Part shown: positions 1-12,835 of the stretch, one piece after another
How the letters are laid out: the number at the start of each line of letters is the position of its first letter
How positions within the stretch are numbered: position 1 is the stretch's first letter
DNA from: Crossaster papposus
Lineage: Eukaryota > Echinodermata > Asteroidea > Velatida > Solasteridae
DNA: 64,000 bases
Assembly: GCA_037893245.1 (NCBI GenBank)
Contig: JBAIAA010000441.1
Span: 1,612,001 to 1,676,000 of the forward strand
Direction: 5' to 3'
Notes under the pieces: generated by a model
Database searches by the model: none
Told to the model about the DNA's origin: nothing
Seen by the model: only the letters and a program-made list of their open reading frames with translations
Program-made: the position numbers and the translations under genes

Positions 1-1588
1 CCATATGTGGTCGAAATACTGTCATCAGTGTATATGCGATTCCAAATAAACTCTTACAGTGTTGAAGTCAATTTTGCACCGGATCATTTCCATGCTGCAC
101 GAAAACCTAACATATTTACCGGGGGGAAAGAGTCTAAAGAGTGGCAGAACGATCTTCAATTTTTTCACAACTTTGTGCCATGTCATGTTTGAGTTCTTGT
201 TGCATACAGATATGAGTGAATATAGAACCAACTATGTAATACTATTATGATCAATACACGATCAATTATTTTGTCAGGAAACCAGACTAGCTGCCTTGTT
301 TGTAACTAAAAACTAGTGTTTTTTCCCCTGTTTTTGCTAGTCTGTTTTTACTCATAGAGGTTCAGCTACGTATGACTTACTTTCAATTCCTTTCTACTGA
401 AATTAAATGGGCTGAAAACGAACCCAGTATGCTTTTTCCGATATTTTGTTGCTTTTACTCACGATATTATGGGCTGGCCCTCCCTCTCATAAATCACCCA
501 ATTGCACGCGAAGGGAAGACAGTGTAACTTTAAAAAGGAAAAAAGTTGTGAACAACAAGGTGTCAACTGATGGATGCAGTACACATCCAAAGTCACTTTC
601 CCCCTCTCTGAAAAGGAACTTTAGAGGGAATTGGGGTTGGAGTTATACATGTTTGTGTATAAATGAAGGGGGACACTTGAGTGGACCAGAATCCAAATTT
701 GGGGTTGAAAACATTTTCTGAATGCAAGAAAAAATAGTACTTAGCCAAAGTGTTGTTAACTACATGTTTTGTACCTGAATGTCCACAGTATCGTATCGTG
801 GTGCGTTTTTGTGTAGTGTAATTTCATGTGAGTTTGTTTTTCTATTGAAATAGTGGACGTATAAATAAAGAGGACAATAGGGTCCCCTATTTCGCCAAGG
901 TCCCCGATTCGGACTCGTGTGCAAATCTTATGGCGATCACCCGAAAACGTTAAAGTACAAACAAAAGAGGTCTCAATTAGCCCTCTCAAAAGGTTTTATC
1001 TTAAGTTCAACATTTTGTCATGTAAAAGTTACTACTTGTTGTTTTAACCTACCAAGAAGTATACATGTAGATACCATAATACTATAGAACAGTTACATTT
1101 CACCTCCAGCTAATAGATACATTACAAATCAATTTACAAATCACACCGAAGCATTCATAAATCACCCCATTGCAAGCGAAAGGAAGAAAGTGTAACTTTA
1201 AAAAGGAAAGAAGCCCAAGTCCAGTCAAATTTCCTTCAACAACAAAACTTCTGAGTATTACTGTTTCCCCAAGCCTTGCTTCACTCAATCTTAATGTTTT
1301 CGTGATTTTATTACACGGCGGAGTTTTGCGTTTTTCTTGGAGGACGATTTCACATATTTAACTTCTTTACACAATTATGTCATTGGAATTATATAAAAAA
1401 ATCCAGAGGAAAGGAGAAAATATCCAGAAGAAAACGTTGAAACTTTGTAATAGTATATATTTATTGAGACGTAAGACGAAGACAAAGCGTTGAATCCTGT
1501 GCCATTTTCTTGGTTTGTATTCCCTTTATATACACTATTAAACTGTATCAATTAATGCGTTTCTATCATCTCTTTTGTTTCTTTACAG

Positions 1589-1609
1589 CTTCCACCCATA
1601 CCGCCACCG
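1589..1609 (+). CDS. Candidate micro-exon, 21 nt (LPPIPPP)
   Basis: It follows tttgtttctttacag and precedes gtaagtgtac, both strong splice signals. Phase 0 reads LPPIPPP. A proline-rich reading recurs at 13757 (PLPMPPV) and 18952 (PAPLSPL), which supports phase 0 as the coding phase. Confidence 0.55.
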
Positions 1610-3271
1610 GTAAGTGTACATTCGATTCGCCTTCACTGTTTAACTTCGGAGTTCATAGAAGTATATATTATTTCACGGTTTTGCCATATGTGGTCGAAAT
1701 ACTGTCATCAGTGTATATGCGATTCCAAATAAACTCTTACAGTGTTGAAGTCAATTTTGCACCGGATCATTTCCATGCTGCACGAAAACCTAACATATTT
1801 ACCGGGGGGAAAGAGTCTAAAGAGTGGCAGAACGATCTTCAATTTTTTCACAACTTTGTGCCATGTCATGTTTGAGTTCTTGTTGCATACAGATATGAGT
1901 GAATATAGAACCAACTATGTAATACTATTATGATCAATACACGATCAATTATTTTGTCAGGAAACCAGACTAGCTGCCTTGTTTGTAACTAAAAACTAGT
2001 GTTTTTTCCCCTGTTTTTGCTAGTCTGTTTTTACTCATAGAGGTTCAGCTACGTATGACTTACTTTCAATTCCCTTCTACTGAAATTAAATGGGCTGAAA
2101 ACGAACCCAGTATGCTTTTTCCGATATTTTGTTGCTTTTACTCACGATATTATGGGCTGGCCCTCCCTCTCATAAATCACCCAATTGCACGCGAAGGGAA
2201 GACAGTGTAACTTTAAAAAGGAAAAAAGTTGTGAACAACAAGGTGTCAACTGATGGATGCAGTACACATCCAAAGTCACTTTCCCCCTCTCTGAAAAGGA
2301 ACTTTAGAGGGAATTGGGGTTGGAGTTATACATGTTTGTGTATAAATGAAGGGGGACACTTGAGTGGACCAGAATCCAAATTTGGGGTTGAAAACATTTT
2401 CTGAATGCAAGAAAAAATAGTACTTAGCCAAAGTGTTGTTAACTACATGTTTTGTACCTGAATGTCCACAGTATCGTATCGTGGTGCGTTTTTGTGTAGT
2501 GTAATTTCATGTGAGTTTGTTTTTCTATTGAAATAGTGGACGTATAAATAAAGAGGACAATAGGGTCCCCTATTTCGCCAAGGTCCCCGATTCGGACTCG
2601 TGTGCAAATCTTATGGCGATCACCCGAAAACGTTAAAGTACAAACAAAAGAGGTCTCAATTAGCCCTCTCAAAATGTTTTATCTTAAGTTCAACATTTTG
2701 TCATGTAAAAGTTACTACTTGTTGTTTTAACCTACCAAGAAGTATACATGTAGATACCATAATACTATAGAACAGTTACATTTCACCTCCAGCTAATAGA
2801 TACATTACAAATCAATTTACAAATCACACCGAAGCATTCATAAATCACCCCATTGCAAGCGAAAGGAAGAAAGTGTAACTTTAAAAAGGAAAGAAGCCCA
2901 AGTCCAGTCAAATTTCCTTCAACAACAAAACTTCTGAGTATTACTGTTTCCCCAAGCCTTGCTTCACTCAATCTTAATGTTTTCGTGATTTTATTACACG
3001 GCGGAGTTTTGCGTTTTTCTTGGAGGACGATTTCACATATTTAACTTCTTTACACAATTATGTCATTGGAATTATATAAAAAAATCCAGAGGAAAGGAGA
3101 AAATATCCAGAAGAAAACGTTGAAACTTTGTAATAGTATATATTTATTGAGACGTAAGACGAAGACAAAGCGTTGAATCCTGTGCCATTTTCTTGGTTTG
3201 TATTCCCTTTATATACACTATTAAACTGTATCAATTAATGCGTTTCTATCATCTCTTTTGTTTCTTTACAG

Positions 3272-3292
3272 CTTCCACCCATACCGCCACCG
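3272..3292 (+). CDS. Candidate micro-exon, 21 nt (LPPIPPP), duplicate
   Basis: Identical to the exon at 1589 and offset by the 1,683-bp tandem repeat. It has the same strong acceptor and donor. Confidence 0.55.
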
Positions 3293-4263
3293 GTAAGTGT
3301 ACATTCGATTCGCCTTCACTGTTTAACTTCGGGGTTCATATAAGTATATATTTCACGGTTTCGCCATATCTTGTCGATATACTGTCAGTGTATATGCGAT
3401 TTTTTTTCGTTAGTTTAACTCTGCCTGAAAATCATTGGTTCCAAATAAACTCTTACAGTGTTGAAGTCAATTGTGCACCGAATCATTTCCATGCTGCACG
3501 AAAACCTAACCGGGGGAAAAGAGTCTGAAGAGTGGCAGAACGATCTTCAATTTTTTTTAACGACTTTGTGCCATGCCATATTTGAGTTCTTGTTGCATAC
3601 AGATATTAGTGAATATAGAACCAACTGTGTAATACTATTATGATCAATACACGATATGAATACGACATTGTTCGTATTATTGGTTAAAAGTTACCCGCCA
3701 ATAATCCCCAGTTTGCTTTTAACCTTTTATCCGTTTCGGTTTATCAGATAAAAACATAATTTCCGAATGCAATATAATTTCGCTCTGTCCGAAACTTACA
3801 TCACAAGGTTAAACATAAATGGTCATTAAATTGTATGGACATCTGAATGATCAAGTACATCCCTCGACGCTGTCTTGAAGAATAAAATAAATGACAATAT
3901 GTCACCGTCAACCAGCTTTAAACATCCAACAAATATATCGTTGTCTTAGAAAGATCGAGATTGTCGTGATGCGACTGTTGACACGGCGACTGCGATGAGG
4001 AGTTATCTGTCGTTTGAGCTCCTTTTGCATACAACAATAGGGAATAGAATCAATCATAAATATGACCAACACACGATATAAATATGATAAGGTTCGTTTT
4101 ATTGATTGCGAGCATACCAAATGTAGTTTACTGGGATTCCAAGTAACTACAGACAGGGACGTAGCGATTAGGGAGGGAGTGGGTGGTCTCACACATTCCC
4201 AATAATTTCTCTCGGTCGGCATTTCGAGCCCCAGTCGGCAACTGGCCTGTACCACATAAACTC

Positions 4264-4314
4264 AGTCGGCAAATGGGCCACCAAATTAATAATTTGCTGG
4301 CCCATTTGCCGACT
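4264..4314. repeat. Hairpin at left end of the inverted-repeat element
   Basis: An inverted repeat with arms agtcggcaaatgggcca and tggcccatttgccgact, separated by about 17 bp. The arms reuse the gtcggca motif of the element's terminus. Confidence 0.8.
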
Positions 4315-5478
4315 ATGGGCGTTTACCAAATGGGGCTTGAGGCTTGGGGCTTGGGGCTTGGGGCTAGGCTCGGGCTTGGCTTGGGCTTGGCTAGGCTCAG
4401 GCTTCATCACAAAGTAAAATGGCGGCCAAAACGATTCGTACGGTCAGGCTTCGGGAGGCTTCGGCTGGCGTGTGACTTCGGTTATCGATACTCGGCTCGG
4501 CGCGCGTCGCGAACTGTAAATGTGTTTGTTTATCGCTGGTGATATGAAATTTCGTCTGACAAAGTTTATTCTTCGAAGGTTTTCAAAATATACAAAAAAT
4601 TTTAGTAGGTATTTTTAGGAAATACGGTAGGGGGGTGGGGGGGGGGGGTTGGGGGGGGGGGGTGGTTGAAGTAGATGCTGAGTTGAGTGCTTCTACTTCT
4701 AGATTTTGTCCAATGTATTTTTTAGTGTCTTGTAGGCCTATTTATATTTGTAGTGTCTTTGAGGTGGGGTGGTTGAGTATCAGTACTTAGTACGAAGTAC
4801 TTCGAGGGTCACGTCTGAAGCACCAATTAATAAACAAACCCCTGTGATAAGAATTCTCAGTTAACACAGTACTGCATTTCACTGGTGCAGGATTTTGTGC
4901 ATTAATTAATACAACAATAATTAATTCCAGCAGTCAGTATCAATAACATTTTCAATGTCAATTTCAATATTTGTTTTCTTCTCTTTTTAATTAATGCTGT
5001 TTTATTCAATAAATACAATTTCAATTACATATTAATGTGTGAAGACAAAGTTTATTTGAGCATGACATGGTAATGAAATAATGTTTCTTTTTAAAGGAAT
5101 ACTTTATTATGAGGTAACTTATTAGCATATCTTCCCAATTAGTTTTGTTTATCCTGAAGTTTAGGAAAGGCGTTCCAATAAAGTGCATTTTTACTGTACA
5201 TACATGTACTGTTACAAATAAGAACATACCTTGTTCATTTTTAGAATCTTCAAAGTCATCATGGTTTATTCATTGGTCCAAAGTGTGACGCAAGATATTC
5301 ATTATTTAATGCAAGTAGTGCATTCACATTTCACAATAAACAATATTTTCATATTTAAAATGACATTAGGGGTGATGCTTTTTCAGAGGTGGAGAACAAG
5401 AATGACCCTTTATATACACTGTAATGTATAATTGTTGAGAGTGTAGAATTCAAGTTAACAAACATCTTGGGGTGATCA

Positions 5479-5482
<4 letters not shown>

Positions 5483-5511
<29 letters not shown>
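5483..5511. repeat. Poly-C tract, 29 nt
   Basis: Uninterrupted C run inside the inverted-repeat element. Similar G/C runs occur near 4631-4664, 6192-6206, 32246-32270, 35081-35091, 46637-46650 and 55735-55750. Confidence 0.95.
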
Positions 5512-5513
<2 letters not shown>

Positions 5514-8106
5514 AATCTCCAGTACAGTCTTTGAAGTTGTGCTGCAATGTCAGCCCTTATATTGGATAAACTGTAAACATTTATGTTGTCTGCCCTAAGA
5601 TATTCCTTGTAGTATATTTGTGTATTAAAATATTCCTGTTAACTTGCATTTTTAAGCTCAATCTATTAAAATAGGCTATGAAAAATAAAGCAATGGGACA
5701 ACTTTGCAAGTAATATTGTGGTGCTTTTTTAAACCCCAAGAAATATGATCTATCTTTGAATTGAGATTTCCAAAAATTTGAGAGATTCAGAGTTGCTGGA
5801 GACTGATGGCATAACCATTGCTTGTGTCATTTCTCCCTTGAGCAAACAGTGGTACCATTGTAGCATGTCTCTCCATTATATGTAGCCTCATACACACAGC
5901 TGCCAGCCAGAAGGAGTTCAGTGGTGCCTAGTTTAGGACTCTTGATTTCTGAAAAGAATATACAAGTGAAATGTTTAAATGATCAAAAAGTAATATAAAA
6001 GAAATGAATACAATGGCTGCTTGTTAGCAGTCTAGTTTTCAATCTTTCTGCAACAAAACGTAATCATCATTGCTCTATTTTCAAAGATTTTCCATTCACA
6101 ATGCTCTCATACAAGGGAAATTTTGTTTCGTCACTATAGTCGAATGATGCTAATAAATCAGTATATACATGTACATCATTTTTTTTTTTTTGGGGGGGGG
6201 GGGGGGCGTAAACAAATATGTAATATTATTTTTAATATGTTAATTAAAAAATGCCACAATGACTGGAATTTTTACCCTGCTGAGGTATCTGCCAGATTGT
6301 ACAGGTGGGTTTATATTAATTGTGAATTTGTTTCTTCTCACGGAAAGCAGTGTACAGAGCTGACATACAGTGAGCACATCGCTAAAGTAAAGGGCAGAGT
6401 CCGTTATCTAATTTGCTTTATTCTGATGCAAAATTACATTACCTGTGGTCATGTCATGGTGCATAGCCCTGTTGTCTGTCACCAACATTCTGAAGTGCTG
6501 GCCGTATTCACTCCAAAGTCCAATTTCCACGTTTCTTAAAGAGAGAAAGTGAACTTAACTTAAGTTAAGTTCAGTTAACACAAACTAATCAAAAATTGAC
6601 ACAACAGTTTATTTAAAGACCATGGTCCTAGTCTGGATGGAAATCGTGTACATGTCCTGTAGTTTCACTCCCATTTTTTCAAGTTCTATTCTAAAATTGC
6701 TTTTGCGTTTGAAAGCCAATTAAAAAGTGACTTTTCCAGCAGTCATTGTTCTTCAGATTTGAACCCATGATTTGTTTATTGTTGATAAGTGGTTTTGAAG
6801 AAAATGTGACTCAGTGTCTTACCCTTTTTGCACAGTAATGTTTATTGCAATCTTGTGTTTTTGTGTCATGCCGGTTGTCGGTTTTTCCCCAAACCATAGG
6901 CCCAACCCTCTTTCCACGAAGTTTTGCTTGCTGGTACATGTAAATACTTGCATGATTCCAAATCATGATTTGTCCTACTTGTATCATCGTCAAATTCATC
7001 CTCATAAAATTGCCTTTTTTGTTTGTACTAAATTGTAGTCTTATTTCTACGTTTAACCGTACACACGCAGTGGACTTCCCTGTTCCCAGCATAGGCGTAC
7101 GACAGCGGAATCAAACACACCGACAAAAACGCCGAGTTGTGGCCCAAAATATTGGCAAAATTAACATGGCAAGTCACTTACATTGTACACTGGAATTTCG
7201 CTTTGCCTGGCTCAGCTCCTGTGGCTAAAGGGTTGTTCAATCGACGTCAAAATCCTTCAATGTCGACACAAACGAGAAATAAATGCCGCACACAGTGTTT
7301 TTCAAGATGGCGATTCGCTGAAAGTTTTTACACCGTGACGTCATCAAGCCCGGCGTTAGCCAGCTTTCGCGAGGCTTGGTGGGGCTTCGGAATACAGCCT
7401 GAAATCTAGCCCCGGGCTTACTTCGCCTAGCCTAGCCCGTCGTTTGGTATGAGGCTTCAAAATGGCGCCGCAAAAATCTAGCCCAAGCCTAGCCTCTAGC
7501 CTCCGTTTCGTAAAGGCCCTGAGGCTCTAAATGCCGACTAAGTATACTTTCCCTGCCCATCTTCATTTTTTTTAACGACTTGATGCCATGTTGCGACCCC
7601 CGCAATATAACATATTTTCCCATCTTGTTTTATTTAATACAGGATGAAGACGAAGGCGTATCTGGATATGTAAGGACAACTCGTTTTATTTCTTTGGAGG
7701 GTGCAGCTGTCTATATATCTCAGTCAGCCATACACCTATGTTCATCCTGCCACTTAGTTTTTTTAGCATGCCACTGCGCATGCTAATACCGGGTCTGTCG
7801 AAACGAAGTGTTTAGGCCATAGTCATAATTATTTTGTAGGCCCTAACTAGCACCAATTTCTAAGCTTTGACTGGCAAAGCGTGTGTCACATGTTAGTGAC
7901 CTAAACTCCCGGTCAGCGCAGGACCTTCACGATCTCAATTTGTTTAAATCGCGAGGAAAACGTAGGAAATGTGGCACCAAAATAACAAATGTCACGAGGT
8001 GAAGTCCAACTCACGTTTGTTAAGAACTATACACTCGTGTATCGCTCGAAAAGGTTTTGAGTGGAACGCCACACCTCCATCGCTACGACCATGTCCCATC
8101 ATTAAT

Positions 8107-8270
8107 TCCATTTTAACCCTCTCATGTGACCGGTCACTCTCCTAATTATCTTCAATTATTCATGCGCAATACTATACCAATGAGTCCGGATTTTATAAAA
8201 TATGAAATTCGTGCTCAATTAAAACCAGACGTCCAAATATTGGGCAAATGTCCTCCAGGCGATCAGGGTA
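8107..8270. repeat. Interspersed repeat, about 165 bp (copy 1 of 3)
   Basis: A block beginning aaccctctcatgtgac and containing catgcgcaatacta and gtccggatt recurs at 12030-12200 and, shortened, at 27985-28090. No coding content seen. Confidence 0.75.
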
Positions 8271-8271
8271 T

Positions 8272-8545
8272 CACTGGGGTTGCACTGGCTCCCTGTGGAA
8301 CAAAAAGTCAAACACAAACACTGTCTGTTCATTTACAAAATACTGAATGGAATGGCTCCAGTGTATTTATCTGATGCTATCGAGATCTATTACTCCCGGT
8401 CGAAGTGGTCTTCGTTCCTCGCAACCATGACCGGAGCACCGAAATTATACAACAGCTTGCCTGAGACTGTGCAATCCTCAAGCAGCACACAGATATTTAG
8501 GCAAAAGCTAAAGACCTTTTTTTTTAGAGAGCCCTTTTGAGCTTA
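8272..8545 (+). mobile_element. LINE reverse-transcriptase C-terminal fragment
   Basis: The reading around 8280-8540 contains HWLPVEQKVKHK, then FIYKILNGMAPVYLSD, then a conserved tail with LYNSLPETVQSSSS and IFRQKLKTFFF. This pattern (HWLPV..R, YK.LNG.AP.YL, lWN.LP...R...s...FK..LKT.LF) is typical of the C-terminal end of non-LTR retrotransposon ORF2. Only the 3' tail is present, as expected of a 5'-truncated insertion. Confidence 0.75.
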
Positions 8546-8924
8546 AACTTCTTTGTTCATGATACATATAACAATGTGCAACATTTTAGAACTCGCATCA
8601 TGTATTTGCTATATTCTGCTTGCGGACAGTTATAGTTTTAGTTGTGTATGCAAAAGCGCCATGAGCGCTCAACTCACCCTACCACTGTATCGTTTGTGCA
8701 CGTAATGTTTTCGAAAGTGCTAATGATGAGAACAGTCGACAAGTGTAAGTGTAGATCAGTGTATATGCTATTTTATTTTCGTAATAGTATATATTTATTG
8801 AGACGTTAGATGAAGACAAAGTTTTGAATCCTGTGCCATTTTCTAGGTTTTTATTCCCTTTATACACAAAATTAAACTGTATCAATTAATGTTTGTCTAA
8901 CATTTCTGTTTTGTTTCTTTACAG

Positions 8925-8948
8925 AGCTCATCACGCATGCGTCATGGG
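8925..8948 (+). CDS. Candidate micro-exon, 24 nt (SSSRMRHG)
   Basis: Acceptor tttgtttctttacag, donor gtaagtgtac, phase 0 open. This is the only copy of the ctcatcacgc exon type that keeps an AG at the canonical acceptor position; relatives read acatgg there. Confidence 0.5.
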
Positions 8949-10261
8949 GTAAGTGTACATTCGATTCGCCTTTACTGTTTAACTTCATAGTGTTTATTTC
9001 ACGGTTTTCTCCATATCTGGTCGATATACTGTCATCAGTGTATATGCGATTTTATTTTCGTTAGTTTAACTCTGCCTGAAAACCATTGGTTCCATATAAA
9101 CTCTTCCATTGTTGAAGTCAATTGCAGGGCTGTAATATTATATCTTTTGGCCCAATGTCGTGCAAGACCAAACTCCAAATTAAACTACAGTGTTAATCAA
9201 TTTTACCGAAATGTCCAGTACACTCATGGATCCCCTGTCTTGTAGAACGATTACAGAATGTATTGAAACGAATGGTAATTATTTTAACCTGTCAACCTGC
9301 TTTAAAGTTTCCACCGAAACATTTCTATGCTGCACGAAAACATATTTACCATAAAACATTTTTAGTTTGTTTTTACTACGTATGACTTACTTTCGATTCC
9401 CTTACATTGAAATTGAATGAGCTGAAAACGAACTCAATGTGTTTTTTCCGATATTTTGTTTCTTTTACTCACGACAATATGGGATGACCCTCCCTCTCTG
9501 ACTATAGGAAGCCTGTGGTGAACGTCCGTGTGTATGTATGGGCGTCCGGGGCCGAATTTGTATCCCAGTCCGCCCCTGTTGAGGTCCTTTTGCGTACACT
9601 AAGAGTAAATAGAATCCACCATCTAATTATATGATCAATACTCGAATAAAGATAATTTAGGTGTCGTTGATTGCAAGTTGCCACCCATGTTTTGTTGTGT
9701 TCGTTCAGTCGTATTATTATTATTAAGGTATTAATTTGTCCACTCTTGTCAAATACGTTTTCTTACTATTCTTTAATTTTGTTTTCTGTTCGCAGCATAA
9801 CATTTGTTTTGAGTGTATCAATGTAGTTGATATACTGAGATTCAAAATAACCACAGACTCAGTGAAAATGCTACCAACATCTAACGAATGTCGCTGGGTC
9901 AAATTGATTGAGAATATCTTGATACGACTGTTTAAACACAATGTCTCTGGGCGATGAGGAGTTTTCTGTCTATAATTATTCCATACCTGACATGTGAACA
10001 ACAATGTGTCAACTGATGGATGCAGTGCACATCCAAAGTCAGTTCCCCCTCTCTGAAAAGGAACTTTAGATGGAATTGGGGTTAGAGTTATACATGTTTG
10101 TGTACAAATGAAGGGGGACACTTGAGTGGACCAGAATCCAAATTTGGGGTTAAAACCATTAATAGTACTTACTAGCCAAAGTGTTGTTAACTACATGTTT
10201 TGTACCTGAATGTCCACAGTATCGTATAGTGTGTGAGTGCGAGTGTGTTTTTATGGCATGC

Positions 10262-10376
10262 CCTCCAATATTTTGCAGGCCCTCAAATATTTCATAGATC
10301 TTCGAATCTTTCGTAGGCCCCCAAATATTTTGTAGGCCCCTAGATATTTTGTAGGCCCCTAGATATTTTGTGTCGA
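10262..10376. repeat. Short minisatellite, about 19-bp period
   Basis: Repeats of atattttgtaggcccctag-like units with drift (for example cccaaatattttgtaggcc). It lies inside an array intron. Confidence 0.8.
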
Positions 10377-11119
10377 AAAATAGCACCGAATCGGACTCGT
10401 CATTTCCATCTGAAAACAACATTATTTTTGTAATTTCTTTTAGAGGACGCAACTGTATATAGGTCTCAATTATCCCTCTCAAAAGGTTTTATCTTCGGTG
10501 CAACATTTTGTCAAGTAAAAGTTACTACTTGTTGTTTTAACCTACCAAGAAGTATACATGCAGATACCATAATACTATAGAAGAGTTACAATTCGACTCC
10601 AGCTAATAGACACATTTTGGAATTTACAAATCATACCGAAGCATTCATAAATCACCCCATTGCAAGCAATCCGAAGAAAGTATAACTTTAAAAAGAAAAG
10701 ATTAGTTAACCTCCTGAGCCAGAAATATATCTTTACAAAGAAAAGCAAGTCCAGTCAAATTTCCTTTAACAACAACAAAACTTCTGAGTATTACTGTTTC
10801 CCCAAGCCTTGCTTCACTCAATCTTTATGTTTTCGTGATTTTATTACACGGCGGAGTTTTGCGTTTTTTCTTTGAGGGCGATTTTACAGGTTCAACTTCT
10901 TTGGAATTATAAAAAAGTCCATAGGAAAGAAAGGAATATCCAGAAGAAAACGTTAAAACTTTGTAATAATATATTTATTGAGACGTACGATGAAGACAAA
11001 GTGTTGAATCCTGTGCCATTTGCTTGGTTTGTATTCCCTTAATACACACTGTTAAACTTCATCAACTAATGTTTGTCTAACATTTCTGTTTTGTTTCTTT
11101 ACATGGCTCATCACGCAAG

Positions 11120-11128
11120 TCTTATGGG
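11120..11128 (+). CDS. Doubtful micro-exon, 9 nt (SYG)
   Basis: The usual acceptor position reads ttacatgg, without AG. The next AG downstream is gcaag, giving a 9-nt phase-0 exon before gtaagtgta. Counted from the old acceptor position the interval would be 24 nt, also a multiple of 3. It may be skipped or dead. Confidence 0.3.
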
Positions 11129-11789
11129 GTAAGTGTAAATTCGATTCGCCTTTACTGTTTAACTTCAGAGTTCATAAGTATATTTCACGGTTTCGCCATA
11201 TCTGGTCGATATACTGTCATCAGTAATTATGCGATTTGTCTTCGTTAGTTTAACTGTGCCTGAAAATCATTGGTTCCAAATAAACTCTTACATTGTTAAA
11301 GTCAATTGCAGGGCTACAATATTATTTCTTTTGACTTAATGTCGTGCAAGACCAAACTCCATTTTAAACTACAGTGTTAATAAATGTTACCGAAATGTCG
11401 AGTACACTCATGGATTCTGTCTTGTAAAACGATTATAGAGTGCATGCAAACGAAGTCCAGTCAAATTTCCTTCAACAACAAAACTTCTGAGTATTACTGT
11501 TTCCCCAAGCCTTGCTTCACTCAATCTGTATGTTTTCGTGATTTCATTACACGGCGGAGTTTTGCGTTTTTCTTTGAGGGCGATTTTACAGGTTGAACGT
11601 CTTTATACAATTATGTCATTGGATTAAAAAACAATCCAGAGGAAAGGAGGAAATATCCAGAAGAAAACGTTGAAACTTTGTAATAATATATTTATTGAGA
11701 CGTAAGATGAAGACAAAGTGTTGAATCCTGTGCCATTTTCTTGGTTTTAATTCCCTTTATACACAAAATTTAACTGTATCAATTAATGT

Positions 11790-11870
11790 TTGTCTAACAT
11801 TTCTGTTTTGTTTCTTTACATGGCTCATCACGCAAGCGTTATTACTGTTTAACTTCATAATGTTTATTTC
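11790..11870 (+). pseudogene. Dead array unit (donor lost)
   Basis: The acceptor-side module tttgtttctttacatggctc and cgcaag are present, but sequence from the donor module interior (attactgtttaacttcat) follows directly, so the gtaagt donor has been deleted. Confidence 0.7.
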
Positions 11871-12029
11871 ACGGTTTTCCCATATCTGGTCGATATACTG
11901 TCATCAGTGTATATGCATCATATGTATATGTTCAGATTAGACAACCTGTGCCATAATGGTCACCAAAAATGAGTTGAACCACTTTGTTTATCAGTCGTGA
12001 GAGTTCATGATGCCGGTGTCATATGAATA

Positions 12030-12200
12030 TCAGGTTAAACCCTCTCACGTGATCGGTCACTCTTCTAATTATCTTCACTTAGTCATGCGCAATACTACAT
12101 CAATAAGTCCGGATTAAAAAAAAGTCTGAAATTCATGCCAAAATAAAAATAGACGTCCAAATATTGGTCAAATGTCCTCCAGGCGATTAGTGTATGCAAG
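12030..12200. repeat. Interspersed repeat, about 165 bp (copy 2 of 3)
   Basis: Homologous to 8107-8270, sharing ccctctcacgtgatcggtca and gacgtccaaatattgg. The LINE tail that follows the first copy is absent here. Confidence 0.7.
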
Positions 12201-12674
12201 TCGTCTCAGTACAGTGCAAATCCCCTCGACTCCTACCACTGTAACGTTTGGGAACGTACTGTTGTTAGAAAGTCCTATAATGATGAGAACAGTCGAATAA
12301 CATCGGGCTTATCAAATCGGATGATCTTATATATGTATTACGCGGATATATACCTATACGTATTTACCTATACGTAATTGTGATCTACTTAATATTTTCC
12401 TCTGCTTCGTCATGTATCGCTCATTCCCTTCTTATTGATTATTTTACTGAGGTTCAAATCTTGGTTAATCACGACTGTTTACACACAATGTCTCTCGGCG
12501 ATTAGGAGTTTTCTATCGATAATTATTTCCTCATCTGTTTTAATGAAGTTCAAGACGTAAGATGAAGACAAAGTGTTCAATCCTGTGCCATTTTCTTGAT
12601 ATTTCTTGTTTATATACACACAATTAAACGTTATCCAATAATGTTTTTCTAACAACTATTTTATTTGTTTACAG

Positions 12675-12701
12675 GAAGGTTACCGTGATGTGCCATCACA
12701 G
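12675..12701 (+). CDS. Candidate micro-exon, 27 nt (EGYRDVPSQ)
   Basis: Acceptor tatttgtttacag, donor gtaagtgtacatt. Phase 0 is open. The intron downstream passes into a SINE-like block at 12714 rather than the normal donor module. Confidence 0.5.
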
Positions 12702-12713
12702 GTAAGTGTACAT

Positions 12714-12835
12714 TAAGAAGCCACGGATCGAAGATTTCCCAAACTGGCCCGTCAAATGTACTGTAGCTATATAACGGTGAAGGCAAGTTGCGGCGCCGAA
12801 GACGGGCCCGCCTGGTGCATTTTCTTGTGATCTAA
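12714..12835 (-). mobile_element. Partial SINE-like repeat
   Basis: Shares cggatcgaagatttcccaaa and gtactgtagctatataac with 14226-14460, where the same block leads to a tRNA-like end. The tRNA-like portion is missing here. Confidence 0.6.

Larger units (their letters stand above)
1..3366 (+). repeat. Recent 1,683-bp tandem duplication of an array unit
   Basis: Positions 1-1683 and 1684-3366 are almost identical, with only scattered differences (for example near 990 versus 2673, and t/c near 390 versus 2074). The copies diverge after about 3333. The first copy begins before the window. Each copy ends near a micro-exon with the same 21-nt sequence. Confidence 0.95.
4215..7538. mobile_element. 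3.3-kb inverted-repeat DNA element, apparently non-autonomous
   Basis: Both ends carry gtcggcattt(c/a)gagcc(c/t)cag in inverted orientation (4215 rightward, 7538 leftward). Inside these lies a second matching pair, gggc(g/c)tttac(c/g)aaa followed by runs of ggctt/ggcta motifs (4317-4420 and 7380-7520). The interior (4600-7300) is AT-rich with poly-C and poly-G tracts and no recognisable transposase. I could not find a clear target-site duplication. It interrupts the micro-exon array, whose repeats stop near 3650 and resume near 8740. The superfamily is unknown to me. Confidence 0.5.

Noticed and set aside
1510..1875. 121-codon ORF across the micro-exon (and copy at 3193)
   Set aside because: It reads straight through conserved splice sites into intron sequence in phase 2, and the frame is not kept in other units.
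4183..4542. 119-codon ORF with GLGLG repeats
   Set aside because: Comes from the ggcttggggctt sub-terminal repeats of the inverted-repeat element.
6123..6539. 138-codon ORF in the inverted-repeat element
   Set aside because: Crosses a poly-T/poly-G tract, shows no domain and no codon-like pattern; cannot support a transposase.
9770..9800. Extra micro-exon acceptor (ttctgttcgcag, also near 18612)
   Set aside because: The third relative at 13412 has lost the AG and no donor follows within a reasonable distance in any copy.
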